The notes: generated by a model from the sequence alone, not told the origin. Numbered from the stretch's first letter, positions 24,691 to 34,474 are shown. The stretch: 37,626 nt of DNA from an uncultured Prevotellaceae bacterium (GCA_947174565.1 CAMWJL010000011.1:1-37626); one strand, 5' to 3'. A program made the numbers and translations.

Positions 24691-25260
24691 ATGGCTATTT
24701 TAGCAGGTGACATTAAGAAAGGTGTATGCCTTCGTCTTGATGACAACAAGATTTATGTAGTGATTGACTTCTTGCACGTCAAGCCAGGCAAGGGAAATAC
24801 GGTGATGCGCACAAAGCTCCGCAACGTGGAGGACGGTCGTGTGTTGGAGCGCACATGGATTGTGTCTGCCAAACTCGACGACGTGCAGGTATCTCACCAG
24901 CAGTTCCAGTACCTCTACAAGGAGGGCGAGGAACTCGTGTTCATGAACACCGAGACTTACGAGCAGGTGAACATCTCCAAGGACGTTATCACAGGCGGTG
25001 ACTTCCTGAAGGAAGGCGAGACCATGGTGATGGCATCCATCGACGAATCCACCGGCACCATCCTCACTGCCGAGGCTCCTGTCAAGGTAGTGCTTCAGGT
25101 GACTTACACCGAACCTGGCTTTGCAGGCAACACTGCCACCAACGCCACGAAGCCAGCCACGCTGGAGACAGGCGTCGAAATCCGTGTTCCTCTCTTCATC
25201 AACGAGGGCGACATGATTGAGGTAGATACCCGCGACGGTTCTTACGTCACTCGCAAATAA
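24691..25260 (+). CDS. efp: Elongation factor P
   Basis: The 189-residue protein is a standard EF-P with three beta-barrel domains. EF-P enters the ribosomal E site to relieve stalling at consecutive prolines. The modified loop is visible as HVKPGKGN, with K34 at the tip; the residue is a lysine, so EpmA-type beta-lysylation or another lysine modification is possible, but no modifying enzyme is encoded in this window. The end (EVDTRDGSYVTRK) is typical. It is a single-gene unit with its own promoter and terminator. Confidence 0.97.
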   Translation: MAILAGDIKKGVCLRLDDNKIYVVIDFLHVKPGKGNTVMRTKLRNVEDGRVLERTWIVSAKLDDVQVSHQQFQYLYKEGEELVFMNTETYEQVNISKDVITGGDFLKEGETMVMASIDESTGTILTAEAPVKVVLQVTYTEPGFAGNTATNATKPATLETGVEIRVPLFINEGDMIEVDTRDGSYVTRK

Positions 25261-25282
25261 GTCTTACCGACCGCATTCATAC

Positions 25283-25313
25283 AGGCAGCGCATCACCATG
25301 CGCTGCCTTTTTT
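25283..25313 (+). terminator. Terminator of efp
   Basis: A perfect 11-bp stem (AGGCAGCGCAT at 25283-25293, ATGCGCTGCCT at 25298-25308), a CACC loop, then six T. Confidence 0.95.
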
Positions 25314-25324
25314 GTTGCCCAAGT

Positions 25325-25439
25325 GCGCACCCTGCGCATGACATTTCACACACCCTGCACGAAATCACTCGCGCACCCTGCGCCTGTTATTTCGCGCACC
25401 CTGCCCCACATGAGCCACCCACCCTATCCGTCATTGAAC
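25325..25439. repeat. Five-unit array with exact 23-bp period, core CACCCTGC
   Basis: CACCCTGC occurs at 25328, 25351, 25374 and 25397, and CACCCTAT at 25420, each exactly 23 bp after the last. Units one and three have the dyad GCGCA-CCC-TGCGC; unit two is ACACACCCTGCAC. The parts between cores are only loosely alike (ATTTC or ACTC at the end of units one to three). The array starts 12 bases after the efp terminator and ends about 35 bases before the helicase promoter. A CRISPR reading is excluded by the very short units and variable repeats. Confidence 0.85.
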
Positions 25440-25473
25440 GCCAACAAGTTATCGAATTTAACGCTTCGGGGAG

Positions 25474-25504
25474 TTGATATATTCACAGAAAAGTTGTACC
25501 TTTG
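25474..25504 (+). promoter_or_regulatory. Promoter of the SNF2 helicase gene
   Basis: TTG at 25474-25476, 20 bases, TACCTTTG at 25497-25504. The start ATG at 25534 is preceded by AAAGGA at about 25522-25527, a Shine-Dalgarno-like site, uncommon in this window. Confidence 0.8.
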
Positions 25505-25533
25505 CACACTTTATCCATCAGAAAGGACGATTC

Positions 25534-28500
25534 ATGGCATTTGACAAATACGAACAACTGAGCGAAGACGCACAACGGCTCTTGTGCTTCTATGTGGATA
25601 CAGGACTCGGTTCTGGCAAGCGGATGGACGAACACATCTATCTGCTTCGGCAATACGCCTTCCCTGCCTTCGACGGGCAGGCAGCACTCAACGAACTGCT
25701 CCAACAGGGCATCTTCGTCAACGACGGCAAGGACTGGTATGCCAATGCCCGACGCTACGGCGTGAGCCATGCCGACTTTGTGCCTGCTCTGTGGTATTTG
25801 TACGAGTGCCGCAAGGATTTGCAGCTGGCATTCAAGCGTTTGCAGCAGACGGGCGGACAAGCCTACCTGTTTGTACGCTATGCCGTCAAGCAACTGGTGG
25901 AAAACGATTACCGAGCCTGCCCCAGCGCGAACGTGATTGGGAAAGACCAAGCCTACCTTTTTTATAGCGTGGCGACAGAGCCGCATTTCCAGCCCCTCTT
26001 CGCCAACTTGCAGCCTGAGACTTTCGTCCACTTCTTCGAGCACATCGGAGACCACCTCATGACCAACGACATCGTGGCGGACACCACCCTCATCCTCACT
26101 CTCATCAGTGAGTATCGTGCCATCACCGAGGCCATGCGCTGCAAACTCTTTGCAGGAATCGAACTCTACGAATATGTCGCCACAGGGCAGATGCCCACCG
26201 CAGGACTCTACAACAACATTGCCGCAGGGTTCACCCTCGGTGCGCTCCGCAGCCTCTGCGAAGGCAAACACACCGATGCCGCCCGTTGGTTCGATGCGGC
26301 TCTCAAGACACAGCTGAAGGAAGGCGGTCCGAAGGGCTACTTCGCCAATCCGCTCTTGTCCTTATACTTGGTCATCGCCTACATAGCTGCGGCAAGTGAC
26401 CCGCAGGAGGAGAATGCACCCTTGGCGGAAGCCTGCAAGCAGCGACTCCGTGATTTTGGGGCAAACATGGAAGTGCGCACCCGAGAGGGTCTCATCCCTG
26501 CACGCATCTTGGCAGAGGACTTCTGCCATGTCAGCGTTGCGCTCCACCGAGACCAGGTACAGAAGCTCTACGAAGCAAGCGACAGCGGTGCCACACCACC
26601 GCTGCAACGCCATCTGGCTTTCCTCATAGCCAACTACTTAGGCTACCCGACCGTCCAGATGAACCCCGACCGTTGCATGCCCCAGCTCGCACTGCTGAAG
26701 CATGAAATGTCGAAATATTTGCCGCTCCACGACGACGAGCGCGAGTCATTGCGCCATCGGTTCGGACAGCAACCCACGCTGGCAAACATCTACCACAAGG
26801 CAGAGTGGGAGTCGGTGCTCGAAGACCTCATCGACGAGGCGGACGGCACGGCTGGTCGCCACACAGACGAGCCTGAGACACGGCTCATGTATCTCCGTGA
26901 ACACCCCGACTCAAACACCATCCAGGTGCGTGAGCAAACACGACTCAAAAACGGCACATGGGGAAACGGGAAACGGTTGAGCGACGCTCGCTATCGCAAA
27001 GGCGACGTGGCATACATGAACAATGCCGACCGCCGCATCTTGGCACGGCTCAACCACAGCGAGCACTGGGAACTGACGCTGGAGGACGTGATAGAAGAGA
27101 TGGTGGAGGAGAGCCGCCTCTACGTCGGACGCTCCGTCCCCTACAAACTGGTGAAGGTCGATCGCGATAAGCCCTACCTCATCGTGGAGCGTGAAGGAGA
27201 CCGCTTCCTCGTGAAGTCGAACGTCCCCTTGGGCAACGCAAAGGACGACTTTGTAATTGTCGAAGACTCGCCTACCCACTACAGCCTCATCAACATACCC
27301 AACGAGATTCGCAGCTATTATGTCAAGCTGCTCCAATTAGGCAGCCTCCCACTGGAGGCCGAACCCACCCTGCGCAGCCTCCTTGCCAAGATTGGCGGTA
27401 AGGTGGAACTGCACTCCTCCCTCATCGAAGGAGGCTCCACACTGCCCATCACCGACGGGCAGTGGAATGTGGGCTTCAAACTCAGCCCTAAGCAGGGCGG
27501 CAACTGGGAAGTGGAAGCCTTTGTGCGCCCATTGGCTGGCGGCAGGAAGACCTATCGGCTGGCAGAGGGCGACGACACCATCATCGACGAGAACGAGGAG
27601 GGGCGTGTGCGTGTGAAGCGCAACATGGAGCAGGAGCGGCAGAACCTTGAGCTGGTACGCGCCTTTTGGCACAGCGAGGGCTACGACCTCCACGAGCAAG
27701 AGGTTTATCCGCCTGAATTTATGCTCGACCTCGTGCAACTGATTCAAGACCATCCCGAGACCTTCTATGCCGAATGGCCCGAGGGACAAAACTTCAAGAT
27801 TCGCTCACTGACACAAGGGGGCGGTTCGTGGAACGGCGTGCTGAAACCGCGCGGACAATGGTTCGACATCGAAGGCGAGGTGAACATCGACGAGCAGACA
27901 CGCATCAGTATCAGCGAGTTACTGGAATTAGTAGGCAAGAGCAAGGGCAAGTTCGTCAAGATTGGCGAGAACGAGTTTTTGGCTCTGAGCGAAAAGCTGC
28001 GCACACAACTGAAAGCCCTCGATGCCATCGCTAACCGTGACCATGGCAAAATCAAGATTTCGCCATTCAGCGCAGCCCTCATGGGCGACGACATCATGCA
28101 GGGCGAACTCAGATTGGAGATGGACGAACAGCTACTTGCCATCCGAAAGCGCATCCTCGACGGTTCTAACTACAGCCCTCCCGTCCCCAAAGAACTGAAT
28201 GCCACCTTGCGTTCCTACCAACGGGATGGCTACCTCTGGATGGCACGCCTCAACAGCTGGGGCGCAGGTGCTTTGCTGGCTGACGACATGGGTCTTGGCA
28301 AGACCGTGCAGACCATCGCTTTCTTGCTCCTGAAGAAGGAGGAAGGACCATCACTGGTGGTGGCTCCAGCCTCGGTCGTCCCCAACTGGCAGGCGGAGAT
28401 AGAACGCTTTGCCCCCACGCTCCATGTACAGATTCTCAACTTCGCCACTAACCGCGCCCAAGTCGTCATGGACGCGAAAGCGGGCGATGTCATCGTGACA

Positions 28501-29568
28501 ACCTATGGCATTCTGCTCAGCATTCAAGAGATTCTCACCCAAAAACATTGGAACGTCGCCTGTCTGGACGAGGCGCACATCATCAAAAACCGCGGTGCCA
28601 AGACGAGTGCGGCAGCGATGAAGATACAGGCGGACAACCGCGTGATGTTGACGGGTACACCTGTACAAAACCATTTGGGCGAACTATGGAATCTCTTCCA
28701 ATTCGTCAACCCCGGATTGTTAGGCAACTACGAACATTTCTCACAAAAGTTCATCATCCCCATCGAAGGCTACCAAGACACGGAAAAGCGAGAGCAGTTG
28801 GAGCGCATTGTACATCCTTTCATGCTGCGACGTACGAAACAGGCGGTGTTGAAAGAACTGCCCGAGAAGACAGAGATTTACCACGCAGTAGAACTGAACC
28901 GCGACGAGTTAGCTATCTACGAGAGCATCCGTGTGCGTGCGGAGAAAATGCTGCAAGAGGGTGGTATGGAGGTCGATATGCACGTCTTGGCAGAGATTAC
29001 ACGCTTGCGCCAAGCGGCATGCAGCGCACAGCTCATCGAACCCAAATGGACAGGCGAGAGTTCCAAGATAACAGCCTTAGTAGAACTGCTGCAAGGTGTC
29101 ATCGAGGGTGGCAACAGAGCACTGGTTTTCAGCCAGTTTGTCAGCTTCTTCGACATCGTGAGGAAGGAACTGGACCGACTGGGCATGCAATATTTCTACA
29201 TTGACGGAAGCGTGCCGCTGAAACAGCGAACGGAGATGGTCGATGCCTTCCAAAACGGTGAGAACGCCCTTTTCCTCATCAGTCTCAAAGCTGGCGGATT
29301 GGGGCTGAACCTGACAGGAGCCAACTATGTATTCCACCTCGACCCTTGGTGGAATCCTGCCATCGAGCAACAGGCCACCGACCGCACTTATCGCATCGGA
29401 CAGCAGCAAGCCGTGACCGTCTATCACTTGGTGAGCAAGAACACTATCGAAGAGAAAATCATCCGTTTACACCAAACGAAACGCGAGTTGGCAGAGAACA
29501 TTTTGGCAAGAACAGATGCCAGTTACAAGCTCACGGGAAAAGATTTGCTCGAAATGGTTGCCCGATAA
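25534..29568 (+). CDS. Large SNF2-family DEAH helicase
   Basis: The 1344-residue protein starts MAFDKYEQLSEDAQ; the upstream in-frame ATG at 25474 lies in the promoter. The C-terminal third is a full SNF2 motor: Walker A in LADDMGLGKTVQT with K923, the DEAH box at D1012-H1015 (CLDEAHIIKN), MLTGTPVQNHLGELWNLF, and the helicase C lobe with QQATDRTYRIGQ. SNF2 proteins use ATP to translocate on duplex DNA and displace proteins. The first 880 residues have no motif I recognise; they are rich in helices early (about 60-400) and more beta-like with acidic linkers later. Similar long-fronted SNF2 proteins occur in Bacteroidota. It is a single gene with its own promoter; transcription or repair are likelier roles than defence, as no partner nuclease adjoins. 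Confidence 0.9.
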   Translation: MAFDKYEQLSEDAQRLLCFYVDTGLGSGKRMDEHIYLLRQYAFPAFDGQAALNELLQQGIFVNDGKDWYANARRYGVSHADFVPALWYLYECRKDLQLAFKRLQQTGGQAYLFVRYAVKQLVENDYRACPSANVIGKDQAYLFYSVATEPHFQPLFANLQPETFVHFFEHIGDHLMTNDIVADTTLILTLISEYRAITEAMRCKLFAGIELYEYVATGQMPTAGLYNNIAAGFTLGALRSLCEGKHTDAARWFDAALKTQLKEGGPKGYFANPLLSLYLVIAYIAAASDPQEENAPLAEACKQRLRDFGANMEVRTREGLIPARILAEDFCHVSVALHRDQVQKLYEASDSGATPPLQRHLAFLIANYLGYPTVQMNPDRCMPQLALLKHEMSKYLPLHDDERESLRHRFGQQPTLANIYHKAEWESVLEDLIDEADGTAGRHTDEPETRLMYLREHPDSNTIQVREQTRLKNGTWGNGKRLSDARYRKGDVAYMNNADRRILARLNHSEHWELTLEDVIEEMVEESRLYVGRSVPYKLVKVDRDKPYLIVEREGDRFLVKSNVPLGNAKDDFVIVEDSPTHYSLINIPNEIRSYYVKLLQLGSLPLEAEPTLRSLLAKIGGKVELHSSLIEGGSTLPITDGQWNVGFKLSPKQGGNWEVEAFVRPLAGGRKTYRLAEGDDTIIDENEEGRVRVKRNMEQERQNLELVRAFWHSEGYDLHEQEVYPPEFMLDLVQLIQDHPETFYAEWPEGQNFKIRSLTQGGGSWNGVLKPRGQWFDIEGEVNIDEQTRISISELLELVGKSKGKFVKIGENEFLALSEKLRTQLKALDAIANRDHGKIKISPFSAALMGDDIMQGELRLEMDEQLLAIRKRILDGSNYSPPVPKELNATLRSYQRDGYLWMARLNSWGAGALLADDMGLGKTVQTIAFLLLKKEEGPSLVVAPASVVPNWQAEIERFAPTLHVQILNFATNRAQVVMDAKAGDVIVTTYGILLSIQEILTQKHWNVACLDEAHIIKNRGAKTSAAAMKIQADNRVMLTGTPVQNHLGELWNLFQFVNPGLLGNYEHFSQKFIIPIEGYQDTEKREQLERIVHPFMLRRTKQAVLKELPEKTEIYHAVELNRDELAIYESIRVRAEKMLQEGGMEVDMHVLAEITRLRQAACSAQLIEPKWTGESSKITALVELLQGVIEGGNRALVFSQFVSFFDIVRKELDRLGMQYFYIDGSVPLKQRTEMVDAFQNGENALFLISLKAGGLGLNLTGANYVFHLDPWWNPAIEQQATDRTYRIGQQQAVTVYHLVSKNTIEEKIIRLHQTKRELAENILARTDASYKLTGKDLLEMVAR

Positions 29569-29588
29569 ATTCTTTTTTTCTATCTTTG
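29558..29588 (+). promoter_or_regulatory. Promoter of the PL11-like gene
   Basis: TTG at 29558-29560, inside the last codons of the helicase gene, then 20 bases and TATCTTTG at 29581-29588. The leader is about 87 nt. Confidence 0.78.
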
Positions 29589-29681
29589 CCACGTTATGCG
29601 TTTGCTGCGACAAGCGTGTCAACGTGTATGACCACACTGACAAATCATCTATCACTAACTATAACTATTAAAAACCTATTT

Positions 29682-32600
29682 ATGAAGAGAATCTTAGCGA
29701 CCCTTGTCCTCGTGATGGCGGTAACGCTCGGCTTTGCCCAGCGTTTCACGGACAAGATTGACCGCGGTCTCGTCGTCGTTCCTGCCGCTTCGTCTGGCAA
29801 CTTCATCAGCTGGCGCGTATTGGGCGAAGAGTACTACGACGTGACTTACAACCTCTACTGCAACGAGACGCTCCTGAAAGAGGGGCTAAAAGTGTCGAAC
29901 TACACCCACACCTCTGGCACTGCAAGTGGCAAGTATTATATCATTCCTGTGGTGAAAGGTGTGCCAAAGCCTGAACTCAAGAGCAAAGAAGCAACTCGCT
30001 GGACAAACGGATACTGGGACATCCCCGTGCAGAGTATCATCGGACGTGACGGCACGGACGTAACGTCTCACTACAGCCTGAACGACGTTGCCTTGGGCGA
30101 CCTTGACGGCGATGGCATTGTGGAGTTCATCGTAAAGCGTCCTTGCGACATCGCCACACTCGGAACGAACAAGAACTGCTTTCATGTGATTGACTGCTAC
30201 AAACTCGATGGCACACGCCTCTGGTGGATTGACCTCGGTCCAAACATGCTGTCAGGCGCAGACGAACAGTGGGATTGCGTGGCTTACGACTGGGATATGG
30301 ACGGCAAGGCAGAGGCGATGCTCCGTGCAGCGGACGGGGCTATCATCCACTATGCCGATGGCACAACCGAACTCATTGGTTCTGCCAATGTTGACACCCG
30401 TTGGAACGGCATCGAATACACCTCAACAGGCAATGAATATCTGCTTTACCTCGAAGGAGCAACAGGACGACCTTACAACATCGGCCCTGACAGCCATCCT
30501 CACTACATGAGTTACCCTATCCCTCGCGGACAAGACAGCGATTGGGGCACTGGCATCGTTGGACACCGCTCCACGAAGCACTACTGGGGAGCACCTTATC
30601 TTGATGGTCGTAAGCCCAGCATGTTCTTCGGACGCGGCTGCTACACACAGCACAAGTTCGCAGCTTATGATGTTGACCCTGCCACACACCAACTGTCACG
30701 ACGCTGGTATTGGGAAAACACCACGGGATGGGATAGCCCGTGGTTCGGCAATGGCTACCACAACTTCGCCATCGGTGATGTCGATTGGGACGGACGCGAC
30801 GAGATTATCTTCGGTTCAATGGTCATTGACGACAACGGCAAAGGACTCTCCACCACAGGACTCGGACATGGCGATGCACAGCACTGCTCTGACCTCGACC
30901 CCTACCGCAAGTATGAGGAACAATTCGCTTGCAACGAGGAAGAGCCAAACATGAACTATCGCAATGCTGTCACTTCCGAAATCTACTACCGCAGCAAAGG
31001 AAGCGACGACGACGGTCGTGCCCTCTGCGGCAACTTCTCCAACAGCTTCCCTGGCAGCATGGGACGCTCTACCAACACGGGACTCATCAGCACCGTGGCA
31101 GACAAAGAAATTACCTCAGGCGCACCCAGCACTGCTGGCAGCAACGATGCCCTCTTCTGGTCACATCTGAACCAGCGCATCTACTGGGATGGAGACCTGT
31201 TGGACGAAGTGTTTGATAGCCCTGGCAGTAACGCTCGTACAGGTGTTATTTACAAGCCAGATGGCGGCCGTATCTTCACCGCTGACGGCAGCAACACGAA
31301 CAACTCTTCAAAGAACAACCCTGGTGCCCTTGCCGACATCTTCGGTGACTGGCGCGAGGAGCTGGTGATGCGTGCTGGCGACACAAAGCTGCGCATCTAC
31401 ACCACCAATGTTGCCACCACCTACCGCATCCCCACCCTGTGGTCTGACCACCAGTACCGCAACGCCATGGTATGGCAGACGATGGGCTACAACCAGCCAC
31501 CTCACAAGAGCTACTTCCTCGGTGAAATGGAGGGTATTACCGTAGCACCACCTACCAACACCATGACGGGACGCACCGAGGTAACTAACGGCGGCATTAT
31601 CAAAACAACCGACGACCACCTTCTCGTGTGCGAGACCAACAACACGAATGTGAGCATCCAAGACGGCGCCAGCCCCTACATGGTGACGTTCAACGTGCCA
31701 TCGTGGGTGCAGGGCAACGCTGGCAGCAACACTTCTGCAAAACCTGATCCCACTTATGAATACTTCACCTGCAACGTGACTGGCGGCGCACTCACAGGCA
31801 GCACACGCCTCGTGAAGACAGGCGACGGCATCCTCACCCTGCCTAAGGTGAACATGACCTATACGGGTGAGACCGACATCTGGGCAGGTACGCTCAACTT
31901 CGACGGCACATTGAAGCAGTCAGACCTCTGGCTCAACCGCTTTGCGGAGCTGAACTCCAATGGCGGTCAGTTCAAGAGCATCAAGGCTGATTATGCCTCC
32001 ATCATCCGTCCAGGCGGAGAGAACTCCATGGGCAGCATCACCGTCAATGAAACCTACACCATGGGCTTTGGTTCACGCCTTGTCCTCGACCTTTACAGCG
32101 ACGGCATCAAAGCGGACCAGCTCAACGCCAAGACGCTCAAAATTGAGAAGAAGACAGGCACTGCATGGGAGCAGTACGGTCCTAAATACCTCCGTCCCGT
32201 CATTCAGGTGGTGGAGCACTGCGCCGAAGGAGCTACTACACTGGCGGAAGGCAACTACATCATTGGTAAAGTAGAAGAACTGAATGGTTCGCTCGCTGAC
32301 ATCAAGATTGAGGGTGTGACCGATTTGAAGTCAAACCTCACCATTGATGAGAACCAAAACCTCATCCTCTCCATCAGCGCGGTGCGTCCAGCTGGCGAGA
32401 TTGTATGGACAGGAGCGACTTCCAACGCTTGGGACTTCGCCAAGACTGAAAACTTCTATGTGGCTGGCGACGAGACAAAGACTGCTGATTCGTTCGTGAA
32501 GGATGACATCGTGAACTTCACCGACGAAGCGACCAAAGTGGCTGTCAACATCAGCGAGGAACTCTCACCAGGCGGCATCAAAGTGGATGCCACGAAGAAC

Positions 32601-34391
32601 TACACCATCTCTGGCAACGGAGCTATCATAACAGGCTCTCTCGTGAAGGAAGGTACAGGCACATTGACCATCTTGACCGAGAACTCCTACACAGGCGGTA
32701 ACTATCTGAAAGGTGGCACAGTGAAGGTTGGCGTGCTCTCCAATGCGAACAAAGCCACAGGCAACCTTGGTGCCGTAACGACCACCGCCTCCAAGTTCAC
32801 CATGGAGAACGGAGCAACCATTCAGACAACAGCCAACGTCACCAACGGCTCACCTATCAAGTTTGTGGGCGATGAAGGCGGTGTCATCAACGCTGGTGCC
32901 AACATGGATTTCAGTCAGGACAAAGCCTTCTCAGGCACGGTTCTCACCAAGAAAGGAACGGGATGGCTCAAGACTTACACCACAGGCTCAGGTCTTAACA
33001 AGATGGTGATTGTACAGGGACGCACTGTCAACTACAGTGGCGTGCCAGCCAAAGCCGTAGAACTGCAAGGAGGTGAACTGCAAGATGTTACAGGAGGTGG
33101 AACGAGTGCGCAATCAACCGCCACTTCCATGCCGATAACCGTGCCAGCAGGCAAGACAGGCACCTTCATTTTGGGCAGCGGCTACTATACCGCTTATGCA
33201 AACAAAGTGACAGGTGCAGGCACACTGACCATCATCCCAACCAACACCGTGAGCCGTGTACGCATCACGGGCGACTGGAGCCAATTTGAAGGCACTGTCA
33301 AGCACACGACCACCAACATTTGGTTGCCACTTGACAACTCAACAGGCATTCCAAAGGGCACGCTCGACATCGCCAGCGGCTGTACGGTGACGAACACCGT
33401 GGGAAAGACCTACTCCATCGGTAAACTCACAGGCTCAGGCTCTTTGGCACAGGCAATCAGCAACTTCACCAGTCAGGGCACGCCATCGGGCAACATCACT
33501 TGGCAAGCAGGAAACGACCAAGAGGACGGTGACTTCACCTTCTCTGGCATTGTGACCGACAACGGCTCTAACAAGTGTCTCTTCAACAAGATAGGCAACT
33601 GCAAGATGACCATTTCAGGTGCTTGGACAAACTCAGGTGCAGTGCAGGTGAAGAAAGGCGAGCTGCTCGTTAAGTCGGGCGCACTCCTCGGCACAGGTGC
33701 TCTCACCGTGGCACAGGGGGCTACACTCTCAGGCGTGAGCAAGAACGGCACACCGATGACCAATAGCTCTGTCACCATCAACGGAACACTCCGCCCAGGT
33801 GCATCTGCCACAGCCATTACGGGCAACTTCAACTTCAACGGCAAGAACGTGACCTTCGGTGCTGCATCTACCCTTGTGGTAGGTCTGCGCAAGAGCGCAA
33901 CCGCCACGCAGGTGAACAACACCCACATCACCAACATCGGCACACTGAAACTCACAGCAGGAGCCACCATCGCAGCCTACATGAGCGAGGCTAACATGGC
34001 AACCCTGACGACCGATGCCGCTGTGGCTGACTCCTTCTATGTATGGACCGACGCCAAGACCGTGAACATCACAGGCGACCTCCAGTTCGACCTGCCCGAA
34101 CTCCCCGTCTATAACTATTGGGACACCAGCCGCATCAACGAAGGCATTCTCTTTGTGCGCTGCGATGCCGCCAAGTATCAGGAGTTCGTTACTGGCATCA
34201 GTGCCATCCCGAACAACGAGACAGTAGAAGTGCAAGTCATCAGCACCAGCGGCATGACAATCGGCACGTTCACCTGCCCGATGGGCAACGTGCGTGCCAC
34301 CTTCGCCAACACCGCCCTGCCACAAGGCATTTACCTGCTCCACATCCAAAGCGAAACAGGCAAACGAGGTACATTAAAGTTGATGAAATAA
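29682..34391 (+). CDS. Secreted PL11-type rhamnogalacturonan lyase with beta-strand repeat half and sorting domain
   Basis: The 1569-residue protein starts at 29682 with a signal peptide (MKRILATLVLVMAVTLGFAQ); an open stretch upstream lies in the helicase gene and is ignored. Residues 20-625 match PL11 lyases of the YesW type: RGLVVVPAASSGNFISWRVL, VALGDLDGDGIVEFIVK, IGDVDWDGRDEIIFGS, LGHGDAQHCSDLDPYR and IFGDWREELVMR, the acidic loops being calcium sites of the propeller. It should cut the rhamnogalacturonan I backbone. Residues about 700-1390 are beta-rich with autotransporter-type strand repeats, for example GTGTLTILTENSYTGG near 990. Residues 1502-1569 form a type IX secretion sorting domain (QGIYLLHIQSETGKRGTLKL). 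PL11 enzymes are usually about 600 residues, so the fusion is unusual. Confidence 0.88.
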   Translation: MKRILATLVLVMAVTLGFAQRFTDKIDRGLVVVPAASSGNFISWRVLGEEYYDVTYNLYCNETLLKEGLKVSNYTHTSGTASGKYYIIPVVKGVPKPELKSKEATRWTNGYWDIPVQSIIGRDGTDVTSHYSLNDVALGDLDGDGIVEFIVKRPCDIATLGTNKNCFHVIDCYKLDGTRLWWIDLGPNMLSGADEQWDCVAYDWDMDGKAEAMLRAADGAIIHYADGTTELIGSANVDTRWNGIEYTSTGNEYLLYLEGATGRPYNIGPDSHPHYMSYPIPRGQDSDWGTGIVGHRSTKHYWGAPYLDGRKPSMFFGRGCYTQHKFAAYDVDPATHQLSRRWYWENTTGWDSPWFGNGYHNFAIGDVDWDGRDEIIFGSMVIDDNGKGLSTTGLGHGDAQHCSDLDPYRKYEEQFACNEEEPNMNYRNAVTSEIYYRSKGSDDDGRALCGNFSNSFPGSMGRSTNTGLISTVADKEITSGAPSTAGSNDALFWSHLNQRIYWDGDLLDEVFDSPGSNARTGVIYKPDGGRIFTADGSNTNNSSKNNPGALADIFGDWREELVMRAGDTKLRIYTTNVATTYRIPTLWSDHQYRNAMVWQTMGYNQPPHKSYFLGEMEGITVAPPTNTMTGRTEVTNGGIIKTTDDHLLVCETNNTNVSIQDGASPYMVTFNVPSWVQGNAGSNTSAKPDPTYEYFTCNVTGGALTGSTRLVKTGDGILTLPKVNMTYTGETDIWAGTLNFDGTLKQSDLWLNRFAELNSNGGQFKSIKADYASIIRPGGENSMGSITVNETYTMGFGSRLVLDLYSDGIKADQLNAKTLKIEKKTGTAWEQYGPKYLRPVIQVVEHCAEGATTLAEGNYIIGKVEELNGSLADIKIEGVTDLKSNLTIDENQNLILSISAVRPAGEIVWTGATSNAWDFAKTENFYVAGDETKTADSFVKDDIVNFTDEATKVAVNISEELSPGGIKVDATKNYTISGNGAIITGSLVKEGTGTLTILTENSYTGGNYLKGGTVKVGVLSNANKATGNLGAVTTTASKFTMENGATIQTTANVTNGSPIKFVGDEGGVINAGANMDFSQDKAFSGTVLTKKGTGWLKTYTTGSGLNKMVIVQGRTVNYSGVPAKAVELQGGELQDVTGGGTSAQSTATSMPITVPAGKTGTFILGSGYYTAYANKVTGAGTLTIIPTNTVSRVRITGDWSQFEGTVKHTTTNIWLPLDNSTGIPKGTLDIASGCTVTNTVGKTYSIGKLTGSGSLAQAISNFTSQGTPSGNITWQAGNDQEDGDFTFSGIVTDNGSNKCLFNKIGNCKMTISGAWTNSGAVQVKKGELLVKSGALLGTGALTVAQGATLSGVSKNGTPMTNSSVTINGTLRPGASATAITGNFNFNGKNVTFGAASTLVVGLRKSATATQVNNTHITNIGTLKLTAGATIAAYMSEANMATLTTDAAVADSFYVWTDAKTVNITGDLQFDLPELPVYNYWDTSRINEGILFVRCDAAKYQEFVTGISAIPNNETVEVQVISTSGMTIGTFTCPMGNVRATFANTALPQGIYLLHIQSETGKRGTLKLMK

Positions 34392-34424
34392 CCATCTTTT
34401 AGTTAAAAACACACATTTATATAT

Positions 34425-34465
34425 AAAAAAGGGGCGAAACATTTGGCGTGTTTCGTCCTTTTTTC
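34425..34465 (+). terminator. Terminator of the PL11-like gene
   Basis: AAAAAAGG and GCGAAACA pair with TGTTTCG and CCTTTTTT across a short loop with one bulge, ending in a T run. It lies 33 bases after the stop. Confidence 0.88.
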
Positions 34466-34474
34466 GTTCCTTTG
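34443..34474 (+). promoter_or_regulatory. Possible promoter of the final gene
   Basis: TTG at 34443-34445, 21 bases, TTCCTTTG at 34467-34474, with T for A at the second -7 base. It overlaps the terminator loop and 3' arm. If used, the leader is about 245 nt and contains the 22-bp hairpin array. Confidence 0.35.

Noticed and set aside
25325..25439. CRISPR array
   Set aside because: The repeats are about 13 bp with 10-bp gaps and vary from unit to unit; no leader and no cas gene are present.
29346..29681. Upstream extension of the PL11-like gene into the helicase gene
   Set aside because: It is an out-of-frame reading of the helicase C-terminus. A signal peptide and a promoter fix the start at 29682.
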